64,000 nucleotides of DNA from Papilionanthe hookeriana x Papilionanthe teres (taxonomy: Eukaryota; Streptophyta; Magnoliopsida; Asparagales; Orchidaceae): NCBI GenBank assembly GCA_022702705.1, contig CM040428.1, forward strand, positions 109,200,022-109,264,021, in the 5' to 3' direction. Shown piece after piece: positions 1 to 10,665 of the stretch. A program made the position numbers and the translations under genes. The first letter of the stretch is position 1. Each line of letters opens with the position of its first letter. Under the pieces are notes generated by a model, which did not search any database, was not told the origin of the DNA, and saw only the letters and a program-made list of their open reading frames with translations.

Positions 1-596
1 TAATTCTAGATAAATGATCGAGCAATTTGGTTGTCCGTTCCTTTTCTATCCACTATTTGAAAATCAAATTCTTGTCGAAGTAAAACCCATCTTATTAGTC
101 TAGGTTTAGCATCCTTTTTCGACATTAGATATTTAATAACGGAATGATCTCGTATGAACTATGCATTTAGTACCAAGAAGATAAGGTCTAAATTTATCAA
201 AGGCATATACTATAGCTAGAAGCTCTTTCTCGGTAGTAGTGTAATTTCTTTGAGTTTCGGTAAGAGTTTTACTAGCATAATATATAACTTTGAAAATTTT
301 CTCATATTTTTGTCCTAATACAGCTCTAATTGCAAAATCACTTGCATCGCACATTAATTCAAAAGATTTATTCCAATTAGGTGCAACACTGATAGGTGCA
401 AAATTAATTTTTCTTTTAAAATATTAAAAGCATTAACACAGTCTTTGTTAAATTCAAATTTAGCATCTTTTTCCAATAAATGACAAAGAGGTTTAGCAAT
501 TTTAGAAAAATCTTTTATATGTCTTCTATAAAATCCAGCATGACCTAGAAAACTTCTCACATCGATAATGATAGTAGAGTTGTTGTAATTCAGCAA
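1..596 (-). pseudogene. Athila pol fragment: RT thumb and RNase H
   Basis: Minus-strand reading from 596 gives the RT thumb motif VRSFLGHAGFYRR, then KDFSKIAKPLCHLLEKD, and after a frameshift near 354 the RNase H start MCDASDFAIRAVLGQ, with IYYASKTLTETQRNYTTTEK and ELLAIVYAFDKFRPYLLGTK. The segment 132-1 continues with KKDAKPRLIRWVLL and a damaged stretch near the usual DHLSR end. RNase H would degrade the RNA strand of the RNA/DNA hybrid during reverse transcription. At least three frame breaks are present. Integrase would follow beyond base 1. Confidence 0.88.
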
Positions 597-1385
597 TAAT
601 TTTCACTTTTGCTTGATCTACCTGCATCCCTTTTTGTGAAATCTTGTGACTAAGTACGATGCCTTCTGTGACCATGAATTGACATTTTTCTTAGTTAAGA
701 ACTAAGTTTGTTTCTTCACATCTTTTCAGAATTTTGGAAATATTTTCCAAACAAGATTCAAAAGAAGTTCCAAAAACTAAAAAATCATCCATGAATATTT
801 CAATTCCTTTGTTAATCAAATCACAAAATATTGATATCATACCTCTTTGAAAGTTGCAGGTTCATTACGTAAACCAAAAGGAATTCTTCTAAAGGCAAAT
901 TTTCCATAAGGATTTGTAAATGTTGTTTTCTCTTGGTCCTCAGGAGCGACTGGTAATTGATGATAACCAGAATATCCATCCAGAAAACAGAAATATGAGT
1001 GTCCAACTAATTTATCAAGCATTTGATCCAAGAAAGGTAAAGGAAAATGATCCTTTCTAGTGGCATCATTTAATTTCCTATAATCAATGCAAATTCGCCA
1101 TCCAGTAACTTGTCTTGTAGGAATTAGTTCATTTTTATCATTGACAATGACAGTTACTCCTCCTTTCTTTAAAAGATAATGAATAGGACTTACCCATTGG
1201 CTATGCAAAATAGGATAAATAATACCAGCATCTAACCATTTAACAATTTCTTTTTTAACAACCTCTTTCATGATAGGATTTAATCTTCTTTGCGGTTCAA
1301 TAGTAGGTTTAAAATTTTCTTCCATTAAAATTCTATGCATACAAATGGGCGGACTTATTCCTCTTAAGCACAATTCCTCCTGCAA
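597..1385 (-). pseudogene. Athila reverse transcriptase, downstream (second) copy
   Basis: This is the longest open piece of the element (182 residues, 1385-837). It starts at GISPPICMHRI, continues through KEIVKWLDAGIIYPI, GWRICIDYRKLNDATRKDHF and FCFLDGYSGYHQLP (first catalytic Asp, in FLDGYSG) to RIPFGLRNEPATF. A frameshift near 837 moves the rest into another frame, where FMDD (about 800-785, the second and third catalytic Asp) and FGTSFESCLENISKIL can be read. Its 5' edge joins directly to the end of the other RT copy (1386-2100), so this is a repeated domain inside one element, not an independent gene. Confidence 0.9.
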
Positions 1386-2100
1386 CCATAAATTGACATT
1401 TCTCCCAATTCAGAAGTAGATTTGTTTTCTCACAGAGCTCCAAAACTTTTGCTTAGTTTTCCAAGCAAATTTCAAATGAATTCCCAAATACAGAGAAATC
1501 ATCCATAAAAACTCTATTTCATTATCTATCATACTACTGAAGATAGACATCATGTATCTCTGAAATGTTGCAAGTGCATTACACAGTCCAAAAGGCATTC
1601 TTCAAAAAGCAAAGGTTCCATAAGGGCTAGTAAATGTTGTCTTTTCTTGATCCTCAGGAGCAATTGCTATTTGATGGTAACCAGTATATCCATCTAGAAA
1701 ACAGTAGTACTTGTGTCTAACAAGTCTCTCTAACATTTGATCGAGAAAAGGAAGAGGAAAGTGATCTTTTCTGGTGGCGACATTTAATTTCCTATAGTCA
1801 ATACAAATTCGCCATCCATTAATTTATTTTGTGGGTATAATTTCATTACATTCATTCACTTCAATAGTTACTCCTTCATTTTTCGGTACACAATGTATTG
1901 GACTCACCCAAGCACTATCCAAAATAGGATAAATAATTTCAGCATCCAGCCATTCTAAAATCTCTTTCTTAATTATTTCTTTCATTATAGGATTCAGTCT
2001 CCTTTGCGGGTCAACTCTCGGTTTATGTTCTTCATCTAATAAAATTCTTTGCATACAAATAGAAGGACTAACTCCTTTAACATCTGCCAAAGTCTATCCA
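1386..2100 (-). pseudogene. Athila reverse transcriptase, upstream (first) copy
   Basis: Minus-strand reading gives GVSPSICMQRILLDEEHKP, KKEILEWLDAEIIYPI and WVSPIHCVPKNEGVTIEV (2090-1824). It continues in damaged frames through the CIDYRKLN and DHFPLPFLDQML equivalents (about 1810-1700) to MPFGLCNALATFQRYMMSIF (1598-1540), a frameshifted FMDDFSVFG (about 1510-1485) and NWEKCQFMVAGGIVL (about 1420-1390). There the sequence jumps back to a second start of the same domain at 1385. It differs from the 837-1385 copy at many positions (EEHKPRVD against ENFKPTIE), so the two are not a recent identical duplication. Confidence 0.88.
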
Positions 2101-2144
2101 AAAGCTTTCTTGTATCTTTTTAAAGTTTCCAACAACTTCTATTC

Positions 2145-2462
2145 TTAATAATCATTTAACTTCGAAGATACAATAACTGGCAAGGTAGATGATTCTCCTA
2201 AAAACATATACTTTAAATGATTAGGGAGAATTTTCATCTCAAGTTCAGGAGGTTTTTTTATAGATGGAATTAAACTTTTATTTCCACCTTCCATAGTGTC
2301 TAATACTTCGAATCTCTCCTGAACATACTCCAAATCTTCATTCTTCTTACTATATGAATTTTCTTCATCTTCAATTTCTTCTTCAAACATATTTTCATAT
2401 TCTTCTTCTTTTTCAAATATATTTTCAAAATTATCGTTTCTCAAGTAATCACAGACCTTCAT
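2145..2462 (-). pseudogene. Athila pol linker between protease and RT
   Basis: A 105-codon open stretch rich in Glu and Asp (EKEEEYENMFEEEIEDEE), ending with PPELEMKILPNHLKYMFLGE and STLPVIVSSKLND. The latter wording is the usual junction just before RT in Athila pol. It follows the protease piece (2753-2472) after a frame break and precedes the first RT copy. No independent function is suggested. Confidence 0.75.
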
Positions 2463-2471
2463 CCTAAAACA

Positions 2472-2960
2472 TTAATTATCTTTTTCCATTGAGGGATACT
2501 TCATAGATTTTAAAATATTAAAGGTCACCTCTTGATCATTAACTCTCATAGTTAATTCTCCTTTTTGAACATCAATTACCGCTCTTCCGGTAGCAAAGAA
2601 TGGTCTTCCCAAAATGATTGGAATTTCTTTATCTTCCTCCATATCAAGTACAATAAAATCAACAGGAAAGATAAATTTATCCACTTTCTCTAACACATAT
2701 TCCACCACTCTTTTAGGGTAAGTAATGGAACGATCGACCAACTGAAGTGTCACAGATGTAGGAGAAATTTCTCCTATTCACAACCTTTTGAAAGTTGATA
2801 AAGGCATAAGATTATTACTCGCACCCAGATCACAAAAAGCTTTTACGAAAAAATTTTCACCTATAGCTCACGGAATAGTGAAACTACTAGGATCCTTAAG
2901 TTTTTCCGGAAGCTTCTTCTGAATAATTGCACTACACTCTTTGCTAAGTGCAACAGTTTC
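2472..2960 (-). pseudogene. Athila aspartic protease
   Basis: The 93-codon open piece 2753-2472 holds RSITYPKRVVEYVLEKV, FPVDFIVLDMEEDKEIPIIL and GRPFFATGRAVIDVQKGELT, the C-terminal half of a retropepsin (ILGRPF is the flap-distal signature). Immediately upstream, in another frame (about 2850-2780), the active-site stretch reads DLGASNNLMPLSTFKRL, so the catalytic Asp is kept although the frame is not. The enzyme would cleave the Gag-Pol polyprotein in the particle. A stop follows FKRL, so the copy is dead. Confidence 0.85.
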
Positions 2961-3059
2961 ATGATCTGTAAACTTTCTTTTTTTTTCTCAGGATATCCTT
3001 CATAAACTTAGCATAGTCAGGCATCTGTTTTAATGCTTCAACAAAAGGAATATTTATCG

Positions 3060-4670
3060 TTAATTTCTTAAGGATCTTAAAAATTTTCCATATATGTTAT
3101 CCCTGTTTTGTTTCTTTAATCTTTGAGGAAACGGAGGTGGTGGTTTTTCAACAGTTATCTTCATTGGCTCAAGAGGATAATCCAAGTCTAGATAAATCTT
3201 GTTTGAACCTTTTTCAATTTCCACCTTCTCCTTTTCTATTTCAACTTCTTTTTGCACTCTAGTTTCCAATTTTTTTCCACTCCTTAATTGAATAGCCATA
3301 AGTTGTTCCTTGTTTTGATCTTTTGGATTGATCTCCACATTACTTGGAAGTGTTCCAGAAGGTCTATTATTAAGTGCAGTGAAAATATGTCCTAATTGAT
3401 TTTCAATACTTTTCATAGCAACACCTTGAGCTTGTAATTGATTTCCCATATTCAGAATCATTTCTTCAGTAGACACCTTCTTATCCTTAAATTGTGAGTT
3501 ACTATTAAATCCAGGGGGATAAGATGGTCTAAATTTAGTATTTCTTCGATTGTTCGAATTTCCAATTGGATTTATAGAATTGTTAGCCAGTGCAGGTTAA
3601 CATTAGCATTGCTATTATTCAAATTGAATTTTGGGTGATTCTTCCAACCAGGATTATAATAATTCGAATAAGGATTGTTAGGTCTATTAATAACATTTAA
3701 AGTCTCATAAGGTGTTTGAGATTCTGTTATCTATCCAAATGAATTTTCCTTCAACACTTGAGGTGGTTGAGAATAATTCATTCCATATTGATCTATTTTC
3801 TTAGAAAGGGCCGCAATTTGAGAAACTACCATAGTCATCATATCTGAATCATGAACACTAGCTACTCTCTTAGGATTTACCCGTTCAGAGGGCCATTGAA
3901 AATTATTGGTAGTCATTTCTTCAATTAATGCGTATGCTTCATCAAAAGCTTTTGACATTAATGATCCACCACCAGTAGCATCTATAATAGATCTCAATGA
4001 TCCCACTAATCCATTATAAAATGTTTGAATTATTAACAAATCTGGTAAAGCATGATGTGCGCACTTCCTAAGAAGATCTTTAAATCTCTCCCAAGCTTCA
4101 TATATTGACTCTCCTTCAAACTGACAAAAGGATGTAATATCATTTCTTAGTTTAGCAGTCTTTGATGGAGGAAAAATATTTTGATAGAAACTTTTGAGAT
4201 AATTCTCACCAAGTTCTAATAGATCCAGGTGCTAACGAGTTTAACCATGCCTTAGCTTTATCCCTTAATGAAAAAGAAAAAAAGTCTAAATCTGACAGCG
4301 TCACTAGACACTCCATCTTATCTAAAAGTAGCACACAGTTCTAAAAAACTAGCGAGATGTAAATTTGGATTCTCATTAGGTGTTCCTCCAAATTGATTAT
4401 TTTGTAACATTTGGATAATAGTAAGTTTAAGTTCAAATAAATTAGCAGCAACATCAGGATTTTGAATAGTTATGTGAATTTCATCTGCTGTTGGGTTAAC
4501 ATAATCTCTTAAAGATCTTGGCAAATTTCCAATTTCATTTCTTTGATTATCTTGATTATTCGCCATTTCGCAAGGATTTTCAATTTGTTTTTGTTGTTTT
4601 CTAATTTTTCTAACAGTACACTTTAACTCCGAATTGTAAGGCACTAAACCTATAGTCCACTACTACGCAT
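3060..4670 (-). pseudogene. Athila gag, frameshifted
   Basis: The start codon is taken at 4670 (tatgcgtag on the minus strand), because the same context opens gag in elements B (9262) and D (63290). A one-base shift follows within ten codons. Open pieces then give NNQFGGTPNENPNLHLASFL (4644-4318), ESIYEAWERFKDLLRK-type wording in broken frames (4318-4040), IIQTFYNGLVGSLRSIIDA and SLMSKAFDEAYALIEEMTT (4039-3731), and a C-terminal part with NPKDQNKEQLMAIQLRSGKK and KPPPPFPQRLKKQ (3476-3060). This is the capsid protein of Athila-type elements. I saw no CCHC zinc knuckle. Confidence 0.88.
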
Positions 4671-4798
4671 ATACAATCACACAAATACTTTTATAAAGGT
4701 AAACAAACACACAGTTACAAACTACAAAATAAAGGTTTTTTGTTACTATATTATTAATAAATACCGTTTATACTTTCTTACTTACTACTCCATTACCT

Positions 4799-4815
4799 CC
4801 CCAACAATGGCGCCA
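4799..4815 (-). other. primer-binding site of element A (tRNA-Asp type, mutated)
   Basis: Minus-strand sequence tggcgccattgttgggg sits 9 bases inside the LTR end. It matches the 17-base complement of the plant tRNA-Asp 3' end, as found intact in element B at 9097, except for three transitions. Confidence 0.85.
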
Positions 4816-4824
4816 AAATCTTGA

Positions 4825-6484
4825 TGCATGAGACTTATATTTTGCGAGAATTTATGAACTTAAATTTATATATTTATGATGATTTTATTAAGTCTAAGCA
4901 TTCAACGCAAGTATACGTATCGTATCAAGTAATACAGGGCTCTAATGGAGTCCTGGTTATTGATCCCACAGGGAAGTTTGAAGTATAAAAAAGCATTAAC
5001 AATATATAATATAACACTAAAATCTGATATTTAAATAGTACTTAAAGTTTAACACTTACTCCTACTAACACTATGCAGAAAACAATAACAATTAACTAAA
5101 CTAAAATTACTTCTAATAACTTTAAAAATAGAATTAACTAATACACACACTAAACTAAGTATTTGAAAGCTTTTCGATATATGAGAAAAGTATCTTTCCT
5201 CTTACAATGAGAATATGATGTGTGGATTGATATGGAACAATTATCTATGTTATTGTGCCAAATAGGAGCATAGATGATTCTTTACCCTTAAAAGAGTACC
5301 CCATCTTCTAAGCAAGAAAAGAACATTGACATATCCTAAGTTTAGTAACTAAAACTAAGGCTAGATTGGGAGGATACCGACTCTCACTTCGGAGCTCCCA
5401 CTCACCCTTCACCCGAAGGCTAACCCTTGATATTAGTTACTAATCTTAGAACCAATTTGGGGATTTCAGCCTTTCACCCTGAAATCTCCACATTGAAGTC
5501 CATCAAAACATATTTCTTTATTTATTTGCACTCAATTCCCGTGAACTATGCAATTCATCCATAGAAATTGAATGGATCTTTCATTATTGTTGTAGGACAT
5601 TAAATCCTTTCAAACTTAATGTTTAACAATATATTTTAACATTTCAATTGGCCAAATTGAAAAGTAAATTAAGTTTGAAATGAAAAACCATAACAATTTC
5701 TTCATTACATTAAAAGCACATCCAATCCACATCAATCCATCATCACATCTCTATGCAAGAAGAAAGATAAGGGAGACTACTCAGAATTCATGGAGAAGAT
5801 ACAATAAAATATGGATTATATATATAAAATAAAAGTCATACAAACCAGAAAAGAAAATACAACTTATCTCTTTCTCTTCCCCAATGAAATTCCCTTGAAG
5901 TTCCTTTGAATCCTCTTCTCTCTTCTTTACAACACTTGATTCTCTCTTTAGAATGGAATGGAAGAAGCAATCTCTAACTTTATCTCTTCTCCTTCACTCC
6001 TTAGAGAAGAATTCCTCTCAAATCCTCACTCTACACACTCTTTTCCTAAACCCTAACACTTAACACACTAAGAGAAACAAAAAGAAAGCAAGAGACACCA
6101 TCGAAACTCTCTTCTTTTCATCCAAAAATAGTTACTTATAGGATAGGGATGAAATACCAAGAGTTTCCATAGGCATCCTTTCAAAAAGTCGTCAAAACTC
6201 TTCAAATTTGAACTTCACCAACTTCGGGCACCGGTGGCGCTCTATCATGCCATTTATTTCTGAAGTCTCCGGTTTGGGCAGCGGCGGAGCCAGAACACCT
6301 TTTTAACCATTTTCTCTTTTTTGCTCCTTTTTTCTCCGAATTCATTCCTTTTTGCTTCTTTTCACTACAATCACCTAAAATCATCATACCTGCAACAAAT
6401 CATGAAAAATACCTTTCTTTAAAGTGCAATATCACAAAAAATGGGTAAAATTACGTAGTAAAAACCGTATATATTTTTGATGCA
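4825..6484 (-). repeat. Athila LTR of element A (about 1.66 kb)
   Basis: On the minus strand it begins TGCATCAAAAATATATAC at 6484 and ends CATGCA at 4825, next to the primer site. It matches LTR B (7341-9082) along most of its length in inverted orientation, including gatattgcactttaaagaaa near the start and the gggtgaaaggctgaaatcc stretch (5461-5510). The TG/CA ends and the flanking primer site define it as the 5' LTR of element A. Confidence 0.88.
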
Positions 6485-6699
6485 ACAAGGAGCGAGAAGA
6501 ATACTACTTTTGATTCGAGCAAGTTCGAGAGTTCGAAAGCTCAGGATAGATACACTGATGTTAGGCAGTCAAGGAAATTAATTCTTAAGCGATGTTTGAA
6601 TAATCCGAACAGAGAAGTGGAAGACTTCATTGTTCACTGACAGTGGGATCAGTTATATTGTTTTTCTATTATTGCTTTGATTTCTGTAGTTCGGGTGTT

Positions 6700-7340
6700 T
6701 GATACACAAAAAATTAATAGTGTTTTTATGCACATTTTTATACTTATTTTTGATGATATTGCACTTTAATGAAAGATATTTTGTGTTTTTCTTGTAGGTA
6801 TGATGAAAATGATTAATTATGATGAAAGGAGCAAAAACGGATCAGGTTTGGAGCAAAATTATGAAGTTTGAGAAATTTAGCCTATGGCGCCTAAGCGCCA
6901 GAGTTAAAAAATCAAATTTTAATCAAATTTAACGCCATTTTCAAGGGGGTTTTGAAGCAACTTTTGGTGGGAACTTCCTTAACTTCCTTTGGGCGGCAGA
7001 TGTGATTTAAGGGATGCATCTTTTGGTGGATATATTGAATCTGGATATGATTTGAAGAGACACCAAGGCACCTTTTAGAAAATTATAAAAATGAAGCCTT
7101 ATAATTTTCAAAGAGAGTTGAGTTCTTTTTAAGAGAGTTTTTAGAGAGTCTTCTAAAGTCTGGAGAGTGTGTGAAATTAGTGTAGTGTAGTTCAATAGTT
7201 GTTAGTAGAGAGTAGAGAGTAAGAAATGAAAAGGGGTTGGTGTGAAGCTTTCTTCTCACCAATTTTCTTTCATCCTTATATCAAGTTTTTATTGAAGTCT
7301 AAAATTTTTATTTGAGTCATGAGAGTTGCGCGGCAACTGA
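6700..7340 (+). repeat. Athila-type LTR fragment E, 5' part only
   Basis: It starts TGATACACAAAAAATTAATAG and matches the start of LTR D at 61253 (tgatatacctaaaatata, then acatttttatacttattttt and gatattgcactttaatg). It carries the same GC-rich hairpin (6885-6900) and a TATA-like stretch attataaaaatg (about 7082). Homology to D is lost where LTR B starts at 7341, so element B probably inserted in or next to this older LTR. The remaining 3' part was not found. Confidence 0.75.
6885..6900. other. GC-rich hairpin in LTR E
   Basis: The sequence tggcgc-ctaa-gcgcca is a perfect 6-bp stem with a four-base loop in otherwise AT-rich LTR DNA. The same hairpin occurs in LTR D at 61438-61453. Confidence 0.7.
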
Positions 7341-9082
7341 TGCACCAAAAATATATACGATTTTTGCTATATAATTTTACTCATTTTTGGTGATATTGCA
7401 CTTTAAAGAAAGATATTTTTCATGATTTATTGCAGGTATGATGATTTTAGGTGATTGGAGCAAATAGAAGTGAAAGGAATGAATTTGGAACAAAAAGGAG
7501 CAAAAAGGAGGAAAACAGGTTCTGGCACCATTGGCACCAGAATGGGCGCCGCTAGTGCCATTTTCCATAGAACACTGCAATTATTGGGACGAAAGAGCAC
7601 CACCGGCGCCTTATCGGGCGCCGCCGGCACCCAATGTCGGTGGAATTCAAATTTAAGGAGTTTTGGCAACTTTTTGAAGGGATGCCTATGGAAACTCTTG
7701 GGATTTTATTTCTAACTTATAAGTACCTATTTTTGGACAAAAATGGTGTGGGTTTCGTGTATGTGTGAGTGTGTATTCTGAAGTTCTAGAGAGGGAGAGT
7801 GTGTGTTAAGTGTTAGGGCTTAGGAGAAGAGTGTGTAGAAGTGAGAATTTGAGAGGAATTCTTCTCTAAGGAGTGAAGGAGAAGAAGTAAAGTGAGATAT
7901 TACTTCTTCCTTTCCATTCTAAAGAGGGAATTAAGTGTTGTAAAGAAGAGAGAAAAGTATTCAAAGGAACTTCAAAGGAATTACATTGGGGAAGAGAAAG
8001 AGATAAGTTGTATTTTCTTTTGTTGTTTGTATGACTTTTCTTTTATATATAAAATCTAGGTTTATTGTATCTTCTTCATGAATGCTGAGTAGTCTCCTTT
8101 GTCTTTCTTCTTGCATAAAGATGTGATGATGGATTGATGTGGATTTGAAGTGCTTTTAATGTATTGAAGAAATTGTGATGGTTTTTCATTTCAAACTTGA
8201 TTTACTTTTCGATTTGGCCAATTGAATTGTTAAAATATGTTGTTGAACATTAATTCTGAAAGGATTTAGTGTGCTACAATAATAGTGAAGAATCCATTCA
8301 ATTTCCATGGATGAATTGTGCAGTTCATGGGAATTGAGTGCAAACAAATAGAGAAATACGTTTTGATGGACTTCAATTTGGAGGTTTCAGGGTGACAGGC
8401 TGAGATCCCCAAATTGGTTCTAAGATTAGCAACTAAACTTGAAGGTTAGCCTTCAGGTGAAGGGTGAGTGGGAGCTCCGTAGTGAGAGCCGGTATCCTCC
8501 CAGCCCAGCCTTAGATTTAGTGACTAAACTTAGGATATGTCATTGTTCTTTTCATCCTTGGAAGAGGGGGTACTCTTTTAAGGGTAAAGAAATATTTATA
8601 CTCCTAATTGGCACAATAACATAAATATTTATTCTATGTCATCCACACATCATATTCTCATTGCAGGAGGAAAGATACTTTTCTCATATATCAAAAACCT
8701 TTCAAATATATAGCTTAGTGTGTGTCTGTTAGTTAATTCCATTTTCAAAGTTATTAGAAGTAATTTTAGTTTGATTTATTGTTACTGTTTTCTGCATAGT
8801 GTTAGTAGATGAAAGTATACTTCGGTTCGCCAGTTCAGGCTCAACTCCTCGATACTTTAAGTGCAATTTGAGTATCGGATTTCAGTGCTACATTATCTAT
8901 TGTGAAACACTTTCTTCTACTTCGTAACTTCCCTATGGGATCGATAACCAGGACTCCATTAGAGCCCGTATTACTTGATATGATACGTATACTTACTTTG
9001 AGTGCTGAGACTTTACAAAATCATTATAAATATATATAAATTTGAGTTCCTAAATTCTTGCAATATAAAAGTCTGTAAATCG
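7341..9082 (+). repeat. Athila LTR of element B (about 1.74 kb)
   Basis: It begins TGCACCAAAAATATATACG at 7341 and ends about 15 bases before the primer site at 9097. The exact 3' end is uncertain because the last bases (agtctgtaaatcgtccgg) differ from LTR A. It is collinear with LTR A in opposite orientation. The stretch 7510-7640 is unusually rich in GGCGCC-type palindromes. The segment 8360-8460 has the ttgatggacttcaa and gggtgacaggctgagatcc motifs shared by all Athila LTRs in the window. Confidence 0.87.
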
Positions 9083-9096
9083 TCCGGTTAAGTTTT

Positions 9097-9113
9097 TGGC
9101 GCCGTTGCCGGGG
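9097..9113 (+). other. primer-binding site of element B (tRNA-Asp)
   Basis: TGGCGCCGTTGCCGGGG is complementary to the 3' end (CCCCGGCAACGGCGCCA) of plant tRNA-Asp(GTC) as I know it. This is the usual primer of Athila elements. It is the best preserved of the three primer sites in the window. Confidence 0.92.
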
Positions 9114-9261
9114 AAGGTTACGAAGTAACTAAGTAAGTAAGTAAGTAAGGAAAGAAGTATAAACGGTATTTATTGATAATATAGTAACAGAAGACCTTTA
9201 CTTTGTAGTGTGTAATTGTGTGTTTGTTTATTTTTTTTAAAAAATATTTATGTGATTGTAT

Positions 9262-9315
9262 ATGCGTAATAGTGGATCTATAGGTTTAGTGCCTTACGAT
9301 TTAGAGTTAGAGCGT
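9262..9315 (+). pseudogene. Athila gag start of element B, truncated
   Basis: ATG at 9262 opens a clean reading MRNSGSIGLVPYDLELERV that aligns with the gag starts of A and D, and unlike those has no early frame break. After about 18 codons the similarity ends at gcg/TGTCGG, where repeat R1 begins. No further B coding sequence was found, so gag is cut by insertion or recombination at this point. Confidence 0.75.
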
Positions 9316-10665
9316 GTCGGCCGCTTAAATGATTTGATTTTGAAAATTACCTTTTTGTTATTGGTTTGAGATTTTAAGATTCAATTTAATATATATATAT
9401 TAGTTTTGAAAATAAAATTTTAAATTTGAAAAATGAGAATGGACGAATCTCATTCATTTAGCAGTTTGAATGAACGAGCATCATATCGCAAATAACACAT
9501 CTATCCCGAAGAATAGACACCCTACTTAACGATATCGCTCGATCAAATAAACTGCAGAATTCATGACATCCGTTCTGGTCTGCGAACTTTTATGTGGACC
9601 GACAAATTCCCCTATTTAATACGAAAAGAATTAAATAGGGTTTATATTATCTGGGGTCTTTAAAGCTCCCTATAGAGGCAAGCCCCTATAGTCAATTACC
9701 CCTCAAATGACCGAAGTCACCTGAGAGAACTCTCGATTTAGATCAGGGGCTTCTATCTACATGAAATCAAAAGGTAGGGTTTTCAACGAAGTGTGGTAGT
9801 AGGAAATCCAATAGGTGAAAGGCGCAATGTGGAACGGTTAATTTCGGAGTCAGAGAAAAGAAAGGTAGGGGATGTCACAGACCTCGAGGAGAACCTCAAT
9901 GACATCCCAGACTATCCTAATGTTTGGCTTCAAATTTTGGGAATGAATTCATTTTAGTTTCAATCCTGTCAATTAATTATAGGAATTAGATTTACACAAT
10001 CACCTGATTATGCAAATAACCTAGAAAGTAGGAGGATTTATGTCGTATCAGACGATGACCTCGTAATCCTAAGCGAGTTAGGGCTTATATTGCACAGCAA
10101 GGCTGTGCAAAGGCCTAAAAGAATAAGTGAGGATTTATGTTGCACTAGGAAGACTACCTCGAAGTCCTATAGCTTGTTATTTAGACTAAGGAGTGGTTTT
10201 GCTGATGTCGACACAGGTTTTGCTGTTGAAGATGGTCGTGCTGCCCTACAAGTCGTGCTTCGTGCTCCACGTCGTTGCAGAGGTTCAATTTTGGAAAATG
10301 ATAATCAAGAGATGAGAGAAGTGTTTTGATTTAGAGAAGTCTTAAAATTTAAATATTTTAATGTTTTAATTAAAACAAATCTTAAAGTTGATTAAACAGA
10401 ACCGATTAAGATCCCACGGTTCCGTCATCCCGACACCGTTATTTTCATCGGATTCACTTAGTCCAAATGAATTTGATAAACTCAACTGAATGAGTTGCAC
10501 ACTTTCATTTAGACCGTGGGAAATCCCGTTAGCAACACGTGGGTTACCTCATCCGAGGTATTCCCGATCATCCAATGAGACGTTTTAGTTTAGTTGCAGT
10601 TGTAGGTTTTGTTTTGTTTGTGATTAAAATTTGAGTTGTTTTATATTTTGAAATGTTGTGAGGTA
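9316..10665 (+). repeat. long-repeat block R, copy 1 (LTR-like, non-coding)
   Basis: It shares a ~1.35-kb order of motifs with 12415-13761 and 19719-20977: cgagcaccgcatcacaaa-type sequence, tctatcccgaagaatagaca, gacatccgttctggtctgcg, aagcccctatagtcaatta, agatcccacggttccgtcat and gaggtattcccgatcatcc. It begins TGTCGG right after the cut gag of element B. Its end is about 10665, where similarity to the other copies stops. No coding potential was seen. An LTR is the likeliest nature (TG start; two other copies preceded by a purine-rich stretch), but no primer site was found, so the class is an inference. Confidence 0.7.
10090..10110. other. short palindrome in block R1
   Basis: Arms ttgcacagc and gctgtgcaa around the loop aag form a perfect 9-bp stem. 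Equivalent palindromes stand at 13166-13186 and 20375-20395. Confidence 0.65.

Larger units (their letters stand above)
1..6484 (-). mobile_element. Athila-lineage Ty3/gypsy retrotransposon A, partial and decayed
   Basis: Read on the minus strand the order is LTR (6484-4825), tRNA-Asp primer site (4815-4799), leader, gag (from 4670), protease (about 2960-2472), reverse transcriptase (from about 2100) and RNase H, which runs off the window at base 1. Integrase and the other LTR are therefore not visible. This order and the RT wording (GISPxICMHRI, TGWRxCIDYRKLN, VRSFLGHAGFYRR) are those of the plant Athila lineage. The coding part is broken by many stops and frameshifts and carries an internal repeat of the RT region, so the copy is inactive. 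The outer edge at 6484 has the LTR end tgca; a matching target duplication cannot be tested because the left end is outside the window. Confidence 0.93.

Noticed and set aside
7377..7715. Overlapping open frames on both strands in the GC-rich part of LTR B
   Set aside because: They lie inside an LTR, have no protein signature, and reflect the GGCGCC-rich composition.
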